DNA of 64,000 nucleotides from JAVVEG01 sp032251455 (GCA_032251455.1 JAVVEG010000004.1:124001-188000); one strand, 5' to 3'; positions 52,475 through 62,558 are shown, counted from the stretch's first letter. Notes: a model not told the origin generated them from the sequence alone. Numbers and translations are program-made.

Positions 52475-53689
52475 ATGAAATACGAAAGCCTGGAACTGGC
52501 CGGGCTGGCCGAGCGACTGACTGCAGCAAGGAAGGCAACCGGATTGACACAGGAGGAAGCAGCGACTCATCTGGAAATGAGCCGCCCGACTTTCATTGCC
52601 ATGGAAAAAGGTACTCGCCGACCGAAACAGGGCGAACTGCTCAAATTGGCCGCGCTGTACAAGGTGCCACTGAATAACCTGCTCCGAAATGCTTCACGTC
52701 CGCAACCACTGACTCCGCATTTGCGCGCTGGTCTGGATATGTCTGCCAGCGATCAGCCTGAACTGAGATCCGCTATTGAGCTCTTGTCTGCCTATATTGA
52801 TGATTACAGCTTTCTGGAGTCTTTAGTCGAGAGTCAAGCAGTTACTTCATTCCCGCCGCGCTTAAGAAGCGCACCGAGCCCTGTTGAACGCTTTGCAGAG
52901 CACTGCGCCCATGAGGAGCGGTCACGATTAAATCTCGGATTGTATCAGCCAGTATGTACTCCTCGGAAAATCCTTGAAGAAGTGGGTGTCCATGTTTTTA
53001 TGGAAAAACTGGACTCCAATCTGTCTGGACTCTATGTGTTTGTTCCCGATTTTGGGTATTGCATATTGATCAATCGCGTTCATCCGCAAGAGCGCCGCAA
53101 CTGGACCATTGCTCACGAGTACGGTCACTTTCTACTGGACCGCGACAAGCCCGGCGTGGACTATGTCAAACCCATGCAGCGCAAACCGCACAGCGAGCGT
53201 TTCGCCGATGCCTTTGCCGCAGCGTTTCTGATGCCGGAAACTGGCGTCCAGCGCCGCTTTTATAATGAGATCGAGCGCAGCGGAGATTTCAAGGTAGCTG
53301 ACCTGTGTCGCATGGCGGACTATTTTGCGGTTTCCATGCAAGCCATGGCGCTGCGTCTGGAGTCCCTTGGCCTGATACCCCGTGGCAGTTGGGACGCAAT
53401 CAACGAAGCGCGGGTGCCAATGAAGGACTTGAAGCAAGAAGCCGGAGTCGAACCCGCAAGCAATCACGATTCTCTGGAACCGTACCCGCAGCGCTACAAA
53501 CTGCTGGCTGTCGAGGCATTTGAGAACGCGCTGATCACCGAAGGGCAATTGGCCCGGCTGCTGCGCTGCTCGCGAATCCAGGCACGCGAAATCGTTGAGC
53601 AATGCTCCAAGACCCCCTCCGACAATGATGATGCGACTTCAGTGACCTTCTCTCTGTCGCGTTCACTGTTAGCTGGTGCAGCGGGGTAA
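52475..53689 (+). CDS. XRE-family regulator fused to ImmA/IrrE metallopeptidase
   Basis: A 404-residue protein. Residues about 12-66 are a helix-turn-helix (TGLTQEEAATHLEMSRPTFI), about 155-310 an ImmA/IrrE (M78) zinc peptidase with H214EYGH218, and the C-terminal 100 residues are another helical region (LARLLRCSRIQAREIV, HTH-like). Such proteins act as protease-antitoxins or as regulators cleaved or cleaving on stress. It is three bases ahead of a PIN-domain gene and likely controls it. A strong promoter with an operator lies upstream. Confidence 0.88.
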   Translation: MKYESLELAGLAERLTAARKATGLTQEEAATHLEMSRPTFIAMEKGTRRPKQGELLKLAALYKVPLNNLLRNASRPQPLTPHLRAGLDMSASDQPELRSAIELLSAYIDDYSFLESLVESQAVTSFPPRLRSAPSPVERFAEHCAHEERSRLNLGLYQPVCTPRKILEEVGVHVFMEKLDSNLSGLYVFVPDFGYCILINRVHPQERRNWTIAHEYGHFLLDRDKPGVDYVKPMQRKPHSERFADAFAAAFLMPETGVQRRFYNEIERSGDFKVADLCRMADYFAVSMQAMALRLESLGLIPRGSWDAINEARVPMKDLKQEAGVEPASNHDSLEPYPQRYKLLAVEAFENALITEGQLARLLRCSRIQAREIVEQCSKTPSDNDDATSVTFSLSRSLLAGAAG

Positions 53690-53692
53690 GAA

Positions 53693-54241
53693 ATGATTCA
53701 GGGACGAATTATTGATTGCTGTTCGCTTATAAACCTGCACACCGGATGGGGTGGCTTGTCCGAATTGTCGACTATCGGTTGGAAGTGGCATCTTTGTGAA
53801 GCAGTAATGAGAGAGGCCGAACACACTCGTGAGTTCGGCGAAGATGGTTCGACAGTTGTTGTTCCTTTGGATATGGGGCAGCTTGTTGACAATGCAGTGA
53901 TGGGACTTGTTGCGCCAGTTTCGGACGAGGAAATGACTGACTATCTGGATTTTGCCTGCGAGGTGGATGATGGTGAGGCCCAAGCACTGGCGATTGCCAA
54001 ATGTCGTGGGTACACGCTTTTGACGGATGATCGCAAAGCAATGCGACTTGCCGCGAGGCCGGATGTCAATGTCGCCACGATCTCGACGGCAGAGGTTCTG
54101 CGCGTGTGGGCAAGCCTTGATGTAGCGTATGTCGCCCGACTCGCTGAGGTTATCCGCCGAATTGAAGATTTGGCGCGGTTTGCACCGCGCAAAGATTCAC
54201 CAGATTATGCATGGTGGGTTTCATCTCGGACTCAAAGGTAG
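53693..54241 (+). CDS. PIN-domain protein, putative toxin
   Basis: A 182-residue PIN-like ribonuclease. The acidic triad/tetrad is visible: Asp8 (RIIDCCSLINL), Glu41 (VMREAEH), Asp93/Glu95 (VDDGEAQALAIA) and Asp112-Asp113 (LLTDDRKA). PIN toxins cut RNA. Its start is three bases after the XRE-ImmA/IrrE gene, giving a toxin-antitoxin-like pair in which the antitoxin carries a protease domain, comparable in outline to RosmerTA-type systems. The nuclease activity is inferred. Confidence 0.75.
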   Translation: MIQGRIIDCCSLINLHTGWGGLSELSTIGWKWHLCEAVMREAEHTREFGEDGSTVVVPLDMGQLVDNAVMGLVAPVSDEEMTDYLDFACEVDDGEAQALAIAKCRGYTLLTDDRKAMRLAARPDVNVATISTAEVLRVWASLDVAYVARLAEVIRRIEDLARFAPRKDSPDYAWWVSSRTQR

Positions 54242-54254
54242 GTTCATTTGCGCC

Positions 54255-54989
54255 ATGAGCAAAATCGAATGGACAGAACAAACCTGGAACCCTGTCACCG
54301 GCTGCGTTAAGGTCTCCCCCGGTTGCAAGCACTGCTATGCCGAAACCATGGCCCGACGGCTGCAAGCGATGGGTGCGCCGGGATACGAAAACGGCTTTGC
54401 ATTGAGCCTTCTGCCGGAACGCCTCGGTCAGCCGCTGCGGCGCCGAAAACCTACCATGTATTTTGTCAATTCCATGAGTGATCTATTTCAGGACGGGGTG
54501 CCGCCATCGTTTATTGATCAGGTCATGGATGTGATTCGTGCCACACCTCAACACACCTATCAGATTCTGACCAAGCGCAGCGCCAATATGCGCGACTATT
54601 TTGCCACGCGTACTGTGCCTGACAACGCCTGGTTGGGTGTGTCGGTAGAGGATCGCAAGTACGGCAAACCACGGATTCCCGATCTGGTTGCCATCAACGC
54701 CAAAACCCGCTTTCTGTCCGTTGAGCCATTGCTAGAGGAGCTGGGCAGGCTCGAGCTGGCAGGCATCCAATGGGTTATTGTCGGTGGTGAGTCAGGTCGG
54801 GGTGCGCGCCCGATGAAAGAGGCTTGGGCCATGAATGTACGCAATCAGTGCCTGGATGCCGGTGTAGACTTCTTCTTCAAGCAATGGGGCGCCTGGGGTG
54901 CTGACGGTCAGCAACGCAACAAAAAGGCCAATGGCCGCGAGCTGGGTGGCCAGGTCTGGGATATGATTCCATCTGTTGCTGTGTGTTAA
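54255..54989 (+). CDS. Phage Gp37/Gp68-family (DUF5131) three-Cys-motif protein
   Basis: A 244-residue protein of the Gp37/Gp68 family. The N terminus shows WTEQTWNPVTGC with the three-cysteine motif C-x6-C-x2-C (CVKVSPGCKHC) resembling a radical-SAM iron-sulfur site, followed by YFVNSMSDLFQDGVP, ILTKRS, WLGVSVED, FLSVEPLLE and VGGESG. Such genes often travel in phage and defence islands with a TcmP partner; none is seen here. It starts 13 bases after the PIN gene, so it belongs to the same operon. The end of the frame abuts an HsdM fragment. Confidence 0.87.
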   Translation: MSKIEWTEQTWNPVTGCVKVSPGCKHCYAETMARRLQAMGAPGYENGFALSLLPERLGQPLRRRKPTMYFVNSMSDLFQDGVPPSFIDQVMDVIRATPQHTYQILTKRSANMRDYFATRTVPDNAWLGVSVEDRKYGKPRIPDLVAINAKTRFLSVEPLLEELGRLELAGIQWVIVGGESGRGARPMKEAWAMNVRNQCLDAGVDFFFKQWGAWGADGQQRNKKANGRELGGQVWDMIPSVAVC

Positions 54990-55197
54990 GATCGTGCGTT
55001 GGCGAAAGTACCGCTACGAAGAACTGATTGCCCGCGACAAAGCCAGCCTGGATGTGTTCTGGCTGAAGGACAAAAGCTTGACAGACCTCGATAACCTGCC
55101 GGAGCCGGATGAACTGGCTGAGGAAATTATCGAGAATCTGGAGGCTGGACTGGAGAGCTTCAGGGCAGTTCTGGCTGGACTCAACAAATCAGCCTAA
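54976..55197 (+). pseudogene. C-terminal remnant of a type I restriction methyltransferase (hsdM)
   Basis: The 73-codon frame ends in sequence typical of the very C terminus of HsdM: YEELIARDKASLDVFWLKD, LDNLPEPDELAEEIIENLEA and so on. Everything upstream, including the NPPF/DPPY catalytic motif, is missing and replaced by the Gp37-like gene. This marks a deletion or recombination junction near 54980. No hsdS or hsdR follows. Confidence 0.75.
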
Positions 55198-55227
55198 ATC
55201 AGCAAAACAGGACAACAATGGGCGTAA

Positions 55228-55283
55228 CGCAAGGTGTGGTGGGTATCTAAAGTGGGGCAACTTACGGGACAAACCCACCCCTG
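55228..55283. repeat. Short intergenic repeat/hairpin between convergent genes
   Basis: CGCAAGGTGTGGTGGGT is similar to 43611-43627 (24 of 30 positions over the longer segment). GGTGGGT can pair with ACCCACC near 55273, so it may terminate transcription from both sides, though no U-run is present. Confidence 0.3.
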
Positions 55284-56543
55284 TCACAAAATCAAAATCG
55301 CCCGGAAATCGTTGACGTTGGTGCGGGTCGGGCCGGTCATGATCAGGCTGTCCACTGCCTTGAAGTAGTTGTAGCTGTCATTGTTGTTCAGAAAGTCTGC
55401 CGCCCGGAGCCCCAGCTCCAGCGCCTGCTGCCAGGTTTGCGGCGTCATCAGTGCGCCGGCGTTATCCTCGGTGCCGTCAATGCCATCGGTATCAGCAGCC
55501 AGCGCCCAGATACCCGCCTCTCCCTGTAGACATTCGGTCAGGCTGAGCAGGAACTCGGTGCAGCGCCCTCCGCGCCCCTGGCCACGTACCGTGACTGTGG
55601 TTTCGCCACCGGACAGGATCACGCAGGGCGGCTTGAGCGGCTGGCCCTGCCTGCGCACCTGGCGTACGATGTCGGCATGCTCTCTGGCCACGTCGCGGGA
55701 CTCTCCGGTCAGCTCTCCCAGCACCAACGGTGTAATGCCCTGGCTGGCAGCTTGCTGCGCCGCAGCCTGCAAGGCCTGTAGCGACGAGGCAATCACGCGG
55801 AAATGGCTATGCGCCAAACCGGGATCACCCGGCTTGATTGTCTCGGCGCGTGGGTTCTCCAGCCAGGCACGGACATGAGTCGGCACGTCAATGCCGTACC
55901 GGGTCAGGATCGTCAATGCCTGTGCCGACGTGGAGGGATCGGCCACGGTGGGGCCGGAGGCAATCACTGCCGGATCATCACCGGGCACATCGGAAATGGC
56001 AAGGGTATGGACGCGGGCCGGGTAACAGGCCGCTGCCAGCCGACCGCCCTTGATGGCAGACAGGTGCTTGCGCACACAGTTGATTTCAGCGATGGCGGCA
56101 CCGCTGCGCAGCAGAGCCTTGCCGATCTGTTGCTTGTCCTGCAGGGTCAGCCCCTCGGCGGGCAGGGCCAGCAGGGAAGAACCCCCACCGGAAAGCAGGA
56201 AGATCACCTGATCCTCGGCGCCCAGACCACTGACCAGTTCAAGAACACGACGGGCAACCCGTTCACTGGCCTCATCCGGCACAGGATGAGCGGCTTCGAC
56301 CACCTCGATCTGTCGGCATTGGGCGCCGTGACCGTAGCGGGTGACCACCAGCCCGCTGATCTCGCCCGGCCAGACGGTTTCAAGGCTTGCCGCCATCGCC
56401 GCAGCGGCCTTGCCGGCCCCGATTACGACAGTACGGCCCGGCGTGACAGCTGGCAAATGCGGAGCCAGCACCTGCCGGGGATGGGCTGCCGCAACAGCCG
56501 TCTGGAACAGGCCGGTCAACAGGGCTTTGGGATCAACTGACAT
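55284..56543 (-). CDS. Glycerate 2-kinase (GckA/TtuD family, MOFRL domain)
   Basis: A 419-residue type-2 glycerate kinase making 2-phosphoglycerate from glycerate. Seen: VVIGAGKAAAAMA, AAHPVPDEAS, LLSGGGSSLLALP, NCVRKHLSAIKGG with the conserved Lys, ISDVPGDDPAVIASGP, and the MOFRL domain with SGGETTVTVRGQGRGGR and DTDGIDG. Older databases call the family hydroxypyruvate reductase. It is last in an operon behind a MoaD-like and a BNR-repeat gene. Confidence 0.92.
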   Translation of the reverse strand: MSVDPKALLTGLFQTAVAAAHPRQVLAPHLPAVTPGRTVVIGAGKAAAAMAASLETVWPGEISGLVVTRYGHGAQCRQIEVVEAAHPVPDEASERVARRVLELVSGLGAEDQVIFLLSGGGSSLLALPAEGLTLQDKQQIGKALLRSGAAIAEINCVRKHLSAIKGGRLAAACYPARVHTLAISDVPGDDPAVIASGPTVADPSTSAQALTILTRYGIDVPTHVRAWLENPRAETIKPGDPGLAHSHFRVIASSLQALQAAAQQAASQGITPLVLGELTGESRDVAREHADIVRQVRRQGQPLKPPCVILSGGETTVTVRGQGRGGRCTEFLLSLTECLQGEAGIWALAADTDGIDGTEDNAGALMTPQTWQQALELGLRAADFLNNNDSYNYFKAVDSLIMTGPTRTNVNDFRAILIL

Positions 56544-56576
56544 GGTTGTGGTTCATGCTGCACCCGGACGCGGGTT

Positions 56577-56876
56577 CTAACCCCCCGCAATCGCACCCAC
56601 GATAATGAATTCATCACGCCCGCTGGCCACCTCTGCTGACAGTGGCGCATCCAGGTCCTGGTGGCTGAGATCCTGCCGACCGGCAAAAAAGCGCAGCAGC
56701 GGCCGGCGCTTACCGGTGGCATGATCGACGATTGCCCCGCGCAGCATGGGATAGCGCGCTTCCAGGGCCCGCAGCACGGTGCGCTGGGTGACCGGGGCAC
56801 TGACCTCCAGATCAACGCTGGCGCCACAGTGCGCCAGGCTCTGCAGCCCACTGGGAAGAATGACACGCACTGTCAC
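56577..56876 (-). CDS. MoaD/ThiS-family ubiquitin-like protein
   Basis: A 99-residue beta-grasp protein ending in GAIAGG; the C-terminal Gly-Gly is the site of adenylation and thiocarboxylation in sulfur-carrier relatives. The start VRVILPSGLQSLA and the FIIVGAIAGG end fit the family. No MoeB/ThiF-type activating enzyme or molybdopterin gene is nearby. It lies between a BNR-repeat gene (21 bases) and glycerate kinase (33 bases); the same small-carrier plus BNR pairing occurs in other bacteria. The function is unknown. Confidence 0.8.
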   Translation of the reverse strand: MTVRVILPSGLQSLAHCGASVDLEVSAPVTQRTVLRALEARYPMLRGAIVDHATGKRRPLLRFFAGRQDLSHQDLDAPLSAEVASGRDEFIIVGAIAGG

Positions 56877-56897
56877 GATTGAGTCCTCCGGTAGTGC

Positions 56898-58082
<1,185 letters not shown>

Positions 58083-58288
58083 ATCCCTGCTCCTTCTTGT
58101 TTGCTGCGTTGTTGTTATTATTGCTGGCTGACCGGCGTTTTTATCCACTGATCAGCTGAAGGTACGACAAATCGACGTGAGAGCAACGAAAATAGCAGAT
58201 TTATGCCTGACTGGTAAACAGGCGAAAGTGGAAGCCGGGAACGAGGCCAGTTGAACACCAGAACGGCAATGGAGCTGTTCGTGGCTCT

Positions 58289-58639
58289 TTACAGCAATTC
58301 AATACCAATGCGCCGCACCAGCAGGGCAAACAGGCCGAAGCAGACCACGGTGATGATCACGCACAACAGCAAGGTGGGCCAGAAACCCAGGCGGGGCAGC
58401 AAGACTGGAAAGGCCAGAAACATCGGCAAGGTGGGAATGACGTACCAGAAGGTGTACCAGGCATGGTTGGCAATCTTTTCTGCTGGTTGCTGCTCCAGCT
58501 GCAACCAGATCAGCGCCAGCACCGTGACCAGTGGCAAGGCGGCGATAAAAGCGCCCAGTTTGTCGCTGCGTTTGGCGACCTCCGACACCAGCACCACCAC
58601 TGCCGCGGTCAGAAAATATTTTGTGATGATCCAGGCCAT
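58289..58639 (-). CDS. DUF3147 family membrane protein
   Basis: A 116-residue inner-membrane protein with four helices (FLTAAVVVLVSEVA, AFIAALPLVTVLALIWL, WYVIPTLPMFLAFPVLL, LLLCVIITVVCFGLFALL). It matches DUF3147. It follows sqr by 71 bases and may ride on the sulfide operon transcript. GGGAG precedes the ATG at 58639. The role is unknown. Confidence 0.82.
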   Translation of the reverse strand: MAWIITKYFLTAAVVVLVSEVAKRSDKLGAFIAALPLVTVLALIWLQLEQQPAEKIANHAWYTFWYVIPTLPMFLAFPVLLPRLGFWPTLLLCVIITVVCFGLFALLVRRIGIELL

Positions 58640-58710
58640 GCAGCTCTCCCACTCTTCATGCAACAGTAAACGTCATGCAACAGCTAATGTCAGGCGACAA
58701 CAAACGGGCA

Positions 58711-59952
58711 TCAACCCGCCACTGGCTTGACCAGCAGCTCATGCCCCTTGAGCATGCCGTGCCAGTACAGGGCTGGCAACAGACTTTTCTTCATATGCCA
58801 GGCCATGGCGGTCGGCCTGGTGCCATCCAGCATCCAGGTCGGCAGGGTGGGCATCAATTTACCCCCGTAGGCAAACTCCGCCAGCACAATCTTGCCGCGC
58901 TCCACGGTCAGTGGACATGAGCCATAACCATCGTAGCGACAGGCCTGCGCCTGACCCTTGATGTCGGCCACGATATTCGCGGCCACCACGGGCACCTGCT
59001 TGCGCACGGCTGCAGCAGTCTTGGCATTGGGGGTATTGGTGGCATCCCCCAGGCCCCAGATATTGGCATGACGCCTGTGTTGCAGCGTGCCCGGATCAAC
59101 ATCAACCCAGCCAGCCGCATCGGCCAGCGGACTGTTGCGGATAAAGTCCGGAGCGCTTTGTGGTGGGCACACATGCAGCATATCAAAGGCCGTTTCATGA
59201 GAATACCGCTTGCCGTCTGCAGCCGTGGTTTCAAACCAGGCCAGTTTCTGCTCGCCGTCCACCTTGACCAGATTATGCGTGTAATGGATCTTCGCCTCGT
59301 ACCTGTCCATATAGGATTGCAGGGCGGGCACATACTCCTTGACCCCGAACAACACCGCCCCGGCATTGTAGAAACTGATTTGCACCTTGTTGATCAGCCC
59401 ATGACGGTACCAGTGGTCTGCCGCCAGGTACAGGGCTTTCTGCGGCGCCCCGGCACATTTGATGGGCATGGGCGGCTGGGTGAAGACCGCCTTGCCTGAT
59501 TGCATGCCACTGACCAGTTCCCAGGTGTAAGGTGCCAGGTCGGCCCTATAGTTGGAAGTGACGCCATTGCGCCCCAATGTCTCGGTCAAGCCTTCAATCG
59601 CCGCCCAGTCCAGTTTGATGCCAGGGCAGACAATCAGTCGTGTGTAAGCGATCTTCGTGCCATTTTCCAGCACCACCTGATTCTGCTCTGGCTCAAACCC
59701 GGATACGGCAGCCTGTATCCAGGTCACACCTTTGGGGATCAGCGCAGCCATGGGCCGCCTGACCTGCTCAGCATTGAAGACGCCGCCACCGATCATGGTA
59801 AAACCGGGCTGGTAATAATGCACGGCTGCCGGATCGATCAGCGCAATACGCAGCCCCCTGCGCCGCGACAGCAGGCTGGAGGCTACGGAAATACCGGCCG
59901 CACCGGCACCGACAATCACTATCTCAAACTGCGTCTCTTGCTGTTGCATCAT
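58711..59952 (-). CDS. sqr: Sulfide:quinone oxidoreductase (type II-like)
   Basis: A 413-residue flavoprotein of the inner membrane that oxidises sulfide to persulfide/polysulfide and reduces quinone. Seen: FAD motif IVIVGAGAAGISVA, YYQPGFTMIGGG, redox cysteines in VCPGIKLDW and KCAGAPQK, the second FAD motif NIWGLGDATNTPNAKTAAAVRKQ and the C-terminal amphipathic segment. The wording matches the eukaryote-like type II group. Start 59952 has GAGGTG upstream; TTG 59967 and ATG 59949 are alternatives. It is 72 bases after pdo in the same operon. Confidence 0.92.
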   Translation of the reverse strand: MMQQQETQFEIVIVGAGAAGISVASSLLSRRRGLRIALIDPAAVHYYQPGFTMIGGGVFNAEQVRRPMAALIPKGVTWIQAAVSGFEPEQNQVVLENGTKIAYTRLIVCPGIKLDWAAIEGLTETLGRNGVTSNYRADLAPYTWELVSGMQSGKAVFTQPPMPIKCAGAPQKALYLAADHWYRHGLINKVQISFYNAGAVLFGVKEYVPALQSYMDRYEAKIHYTHNLVKVDGEQKLAWFETTAADGKRYSHETAFDMLHVCPPQSAPDFIRNSPLADAAGWVDVDPGTLQHRRHANIWGLGDATNTPNAKTAAAVRKQVPVVAANIVADIKGQAQACRYDGYGSCPLTVERGKIVLAEFAYGGKLMPTLPTWMLDGTRPTAMAWHMKKSLLPALYWHGMLKGHELLVKPVAG

Positions 59953-60024
59953 GACCACCTCATTCAATTTTTATAACTATCACCTTTTGTAGCAATCGCC
60001 TTTTATGGCAACCGCCAATCGGGC

Positions 60025-60897
60025 TTACAGTGCGTTGATTGGTACTTTCAGATAAACCGTGTTGTTGTCCTCTGCGGGCGGAAGATGCCCCGCACGCATG
60101 TTCACCTGCAATGACGGCAGTATCAATGTCGGCATTTCCAGCGTGGCATCCCGCGCCTCGCGCAGGGCCACAAACTCGTCTTCCGTGATGCCCTCGTGGA
60201 CATGAATATTGGTGGCCTTTTCCGCAGCCACCGTTGTTTCGTACTCCACCTCACGCCCGTCCGGCGGATAGTCGTGGCACATGAACAGGCGGGTCTCTGC
60301 CGGCAGGCTCAGCACCTTCATGATGGAACGATACAGGGTACGGGCATCACCGCCCGGAAAATCGGCGCGTGCTGTACCGGCATCGGGCATGAACAGGGTA
60401 TCGCCAACAAACGCGGCATCACCGATCAGATGGGTCATGCAGGCTGGCGTGTGCCCCGGCGTGTGGATGGCAGTGCCGGTAAGCTGACCAATCGAGTAGG
60501 TATCACGGTCGGCAAACAGCTGATCAAACTGGGAGCCATCGCGTGCAAACTCGATGCCGGCATTGAAGATCCTGCCAAACACAGCCTGCACTCTGGCGAC
60601 ATGAGAACCAATGCCCAGTCTGCCGCCCAGTTTTTCCTGGATATACGGTGCGGCAGACAGATGGTCGGCGTGGACATGTGTTTCTATCAGCCACTGCAGC
60701 TCCAGTTTATGTTTGCGGATGTGCTCAATGATTTCATCCGCTGAGGTGCTGGTGATGCGTCCTGCGTTGTAGTCCAGGTTCATCACTGAATCCACCACGG
60801 CACAGGCCCTGGAGCCCGGATCTTTGACGATATAGGAAAAGGTGGAGGTCTGCCTGTCAAAGAAGGGAAAGACTTCGGGTTTTACTGGGCCGCTCAT
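60025..60897 (-). CDS. Persulfide dioxygenase (ETHE1/Blh-like MBL protein)
   Basis: A 290-residue metallo-beta-lactamase-fold dioxygenase that oxidises glutathione persulfide to sulfite. Seen: WLIETHVHADHLSAA (THxHxDH), HTPGHTPACMTHLIGD, VGDTLFMPDAGTARADFPGG, and MCHDYPPDGREVEYETTVAAEK. The single-iron site ligands are two His plus Asp. It is adjacent to sqr, so the pair detoxifies sulfide through persulfide. ATG 60897 has GGAG upstream. A sigma-54 promoter lies about 65 bases upstream. Confidence 0.92.
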   Translation of the reverse strand: MSGPVKPEVFPFFDRQTSTFSYIVKDPGSRACAVVDSVMNLDYNAGRITSTSADEIIEHIRKHKLELQWLIETHVHADHLSAAPYIQEKLGGRLGIGSHVARVQAVFGRIFNAGIEFARDGSQFDQLFADRDTYSIGQLTGTAIHTPGHTPACMTHLIGDAAFVGDTLFMPDAGTARADFPGGDARTLYRSIMKVLSLPAETRLFMCHDYPPDGREVEYETTVAAEKATNIHVHEGITEDEFVALREARDATLEMPTLILPSLQVNMRAGHLPPAEDNNTVYLKVPINAL

Positions 60898-60960
60898 GTT
60901 GTTTCTCCATTGGGTACACTGGCAAGCCAGCTCTTGTAGACAGCTCTTATAGACAACATT

Positions 60961-60977
60961 TGCAGACTGCATGCCAA
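60961..60977 (-). promoter_or_regulatory. Sigma-54 promoter of the pdo-sqr operon
   Basis: On the minus strand TTGGCATGCAGTCTGCA fits the TTGGCACG-N4-TTGCA consensus, with GG and GC exactly ten bases apart. It is well placed for the pdo gene and for activation by the divergent FisR-type regulator. Confidence 0.75.
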
Positions 60978-61061
60978 GGCTTGAAAAATCCTGTTGTTTT
61001 TCGCAACAAATTGATTTGTATAAATTAAATATAAATCACCGGGGAAGTTTACGGTTCATGC

Positions 61062-61119
61062 CTTGTTTGCTGTGGCAAGCTTATGCCATAAATGGCAAGA
61101 TACTTGTCATTTCTGGCAA
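61062..61119. promoter_or_regulatory. Candidate FisR enhancer sites
   Basis: Three imperfect palindromes of related sequence: TGCCAT-AA-ATGGCA (61084-61097), TTGTCA-N4-TGGCAA (61104-61119) and CTTG...CAAG around 61062-61079. They lie about 85-160 bases upstream of the sigma-54 promoter, the usual range for enhancer-binding activators. Confidence 0.45.
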
Positions 61120-61135
61120 TTATTCAAGAAAGCCC

Positions 61136-62434
61136 ATGAACCTTATCGCCTCCGATGTGCAGGCCGACCTGGCAGCCATGCTGAATGGCTTTGAGGTGCC
61201 GGCGATCCTGGTCAGTACCGATTACCGGATACTGGCCACCAACCAGCATTATCGCGACAGTTTTGGCGAGATCGATCAACAGCAGTCACCCCACTGTTAT
61301 CGCATCTCGCATGGCTACGAAGTGCCTTGCGATCAGGCCGGCGAGAGCTGCCCCCTGAGTGCTGCCCGAGCCTCAGGGGCCAAGGAAAGAGTGCTGCATA
61401 TCCATCAGACCCCGCGCGGCAGGGAGCACGTGGATGTGGAGATGCTGCCCATCAAGGCAACCGATGGCAGCCTGAAATATTTTGTCGAACTGTTGAAACC
61501 GGTACCGCTGGCCAGCGCCGAAATCAGCACCGCCGACATGGTGGGGAGCAGCCCCGCGTTCAATGCCATGCTGGAAGGCATCACCCGCGTGGGTCCAACC
61601 GATGCATCGGTCTTGCTGCTGGGCGAATCCGGTACCGGCAAGGAACTGGCGGCCCTGGCCATCCACCGAGCCAGTGCCCGGGCAGCCAGGCCGATGGTCA
61701 CGCTGGAGTGTTCAGGCCTGACCGAGACCTTGTTTGAAAGCGAGCTGTTCGGGCATGTGAAAGGGGCGTTTACCGGAGCAAGCTATAACGCCCCAGGCCT
61801 GGTTGAAGCCGCTGATGGCGGCACCCTGTTTCTTGACGAGATCGGCGATGTACCCCTGGAGATGCAGGTCAAGCTGTTGCGCCTGATCGAAACCGGCACC
61901 TACCGCCCGGTGGGCAGCCGCGAGCTGAAACGGACCGACTTCCGCCTGGTTTGCGCCACCCACAAGAACCTCTTTGACATGGTGCGTCAGGGCCGTTTCC
62001 GGCAGGACCTGTACTATCGGATCAACGTATTCCCCATTCGCATGCCCTCACTGCAGGAGCGCAACAGCGATATTCCGGTACTGGCCAGCTCCATCATGCA
62101 GAAAATGGACAGGAGCGGGCGCTGCGTACTCACTGACTCGGCCATCCGAACCCTGCAGGAACATCATTACACCGGCAATATTCGTGAACTGCGCAATATC
62201 CTGGCCCGCGCCATGGTACTGGCCAACACACCTGTCATCGATGGCAAGGTCATTCGCAACTGTCTGGATATCGACCCGACCGTCCCGGCGACCAACGAGC
62301 CCCTGCCCGACCTGAAGACCAGCCAGGCTCTCTATCTGGATCGCGTACTCAAGGCCTGTGCCGGCGACAAGGAAAAAGCCGCCGCCATCGCCGGCATCAG
62401 TGTGCGTTCCCTTTATCGCAAACTGGAGCAGTGA
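61136..62434 (+). CDS. fisR: FisR-type sigma-54-dependent sulfide/polysulfide-responsive regulator
   Basis: A 432-residue enhancer-binding protein. The N-terminal sensor domain (about 1-125) has Cys54, Cys65 and Cys72, with the same spacing as Cys53/Cys64/Cys71 of Cupriavidus FisR, which form cross-links with polysulfide. The AAA+ core shows LLGESGTGKE (Walker A), HVKGAFTGAS (sigma-54 contact), GGTLFLDEIGD (Walker B) and an arginine finger region; the Fis-type HTH ends AAIAGISVRSLYRKLEQ. It is divergent from pdo-sqr. The start 61136 is chosen because the sensor family sequence begins there; 55 upstream in-frame codons overlap the promoter. Confidence 0.92.
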   Translation: MNLIASDVQADLAAMLNGFEVPAILVSTDYRILATNQHYRDSFGEIDQQQSPHCYRISHGYEVPCDQAGESCPLSAARASGAKERVLHIHQTPRGREHVDVEMLPIKATDGSLKYFVELLKPVPLASAEISTADMVGSSPAFNAMLEGITRVGPTDASVLLLGESGTGKELAALAIHRASARAARPMVTLECSGLTETLFESELFGHVKGAFTGASYNAPGLVEAADGGTLFLDEIGDVPLEMQVKLLRLIETGTYRPVGSRELKRTDFRLVCATHKNLFDMVRQGRFRQDLYYRINVFPIRMPSLQERNSDIPVLASSIMQKMDRSGRCVLTDSAIRTLQEHHYTGNIRELRNILARAMVLANTPVIDGKVIRNCLDIDPTVPATNEPLPDLKTSQALYLDRVLKACAGDKEKAAAIAGISVRSLYRKLEQ

Positions 62435-62558
62435 AGCTGGCCTGATGATACCCGTGCCCTGATCACAGCACACTGATACGCACTACTGCTGCACTGGCAG
62501 AATATGCTATAACAGCGCCTTCATTTCCATTTCCCGATGACCGGTTCCACCTCCGCTT

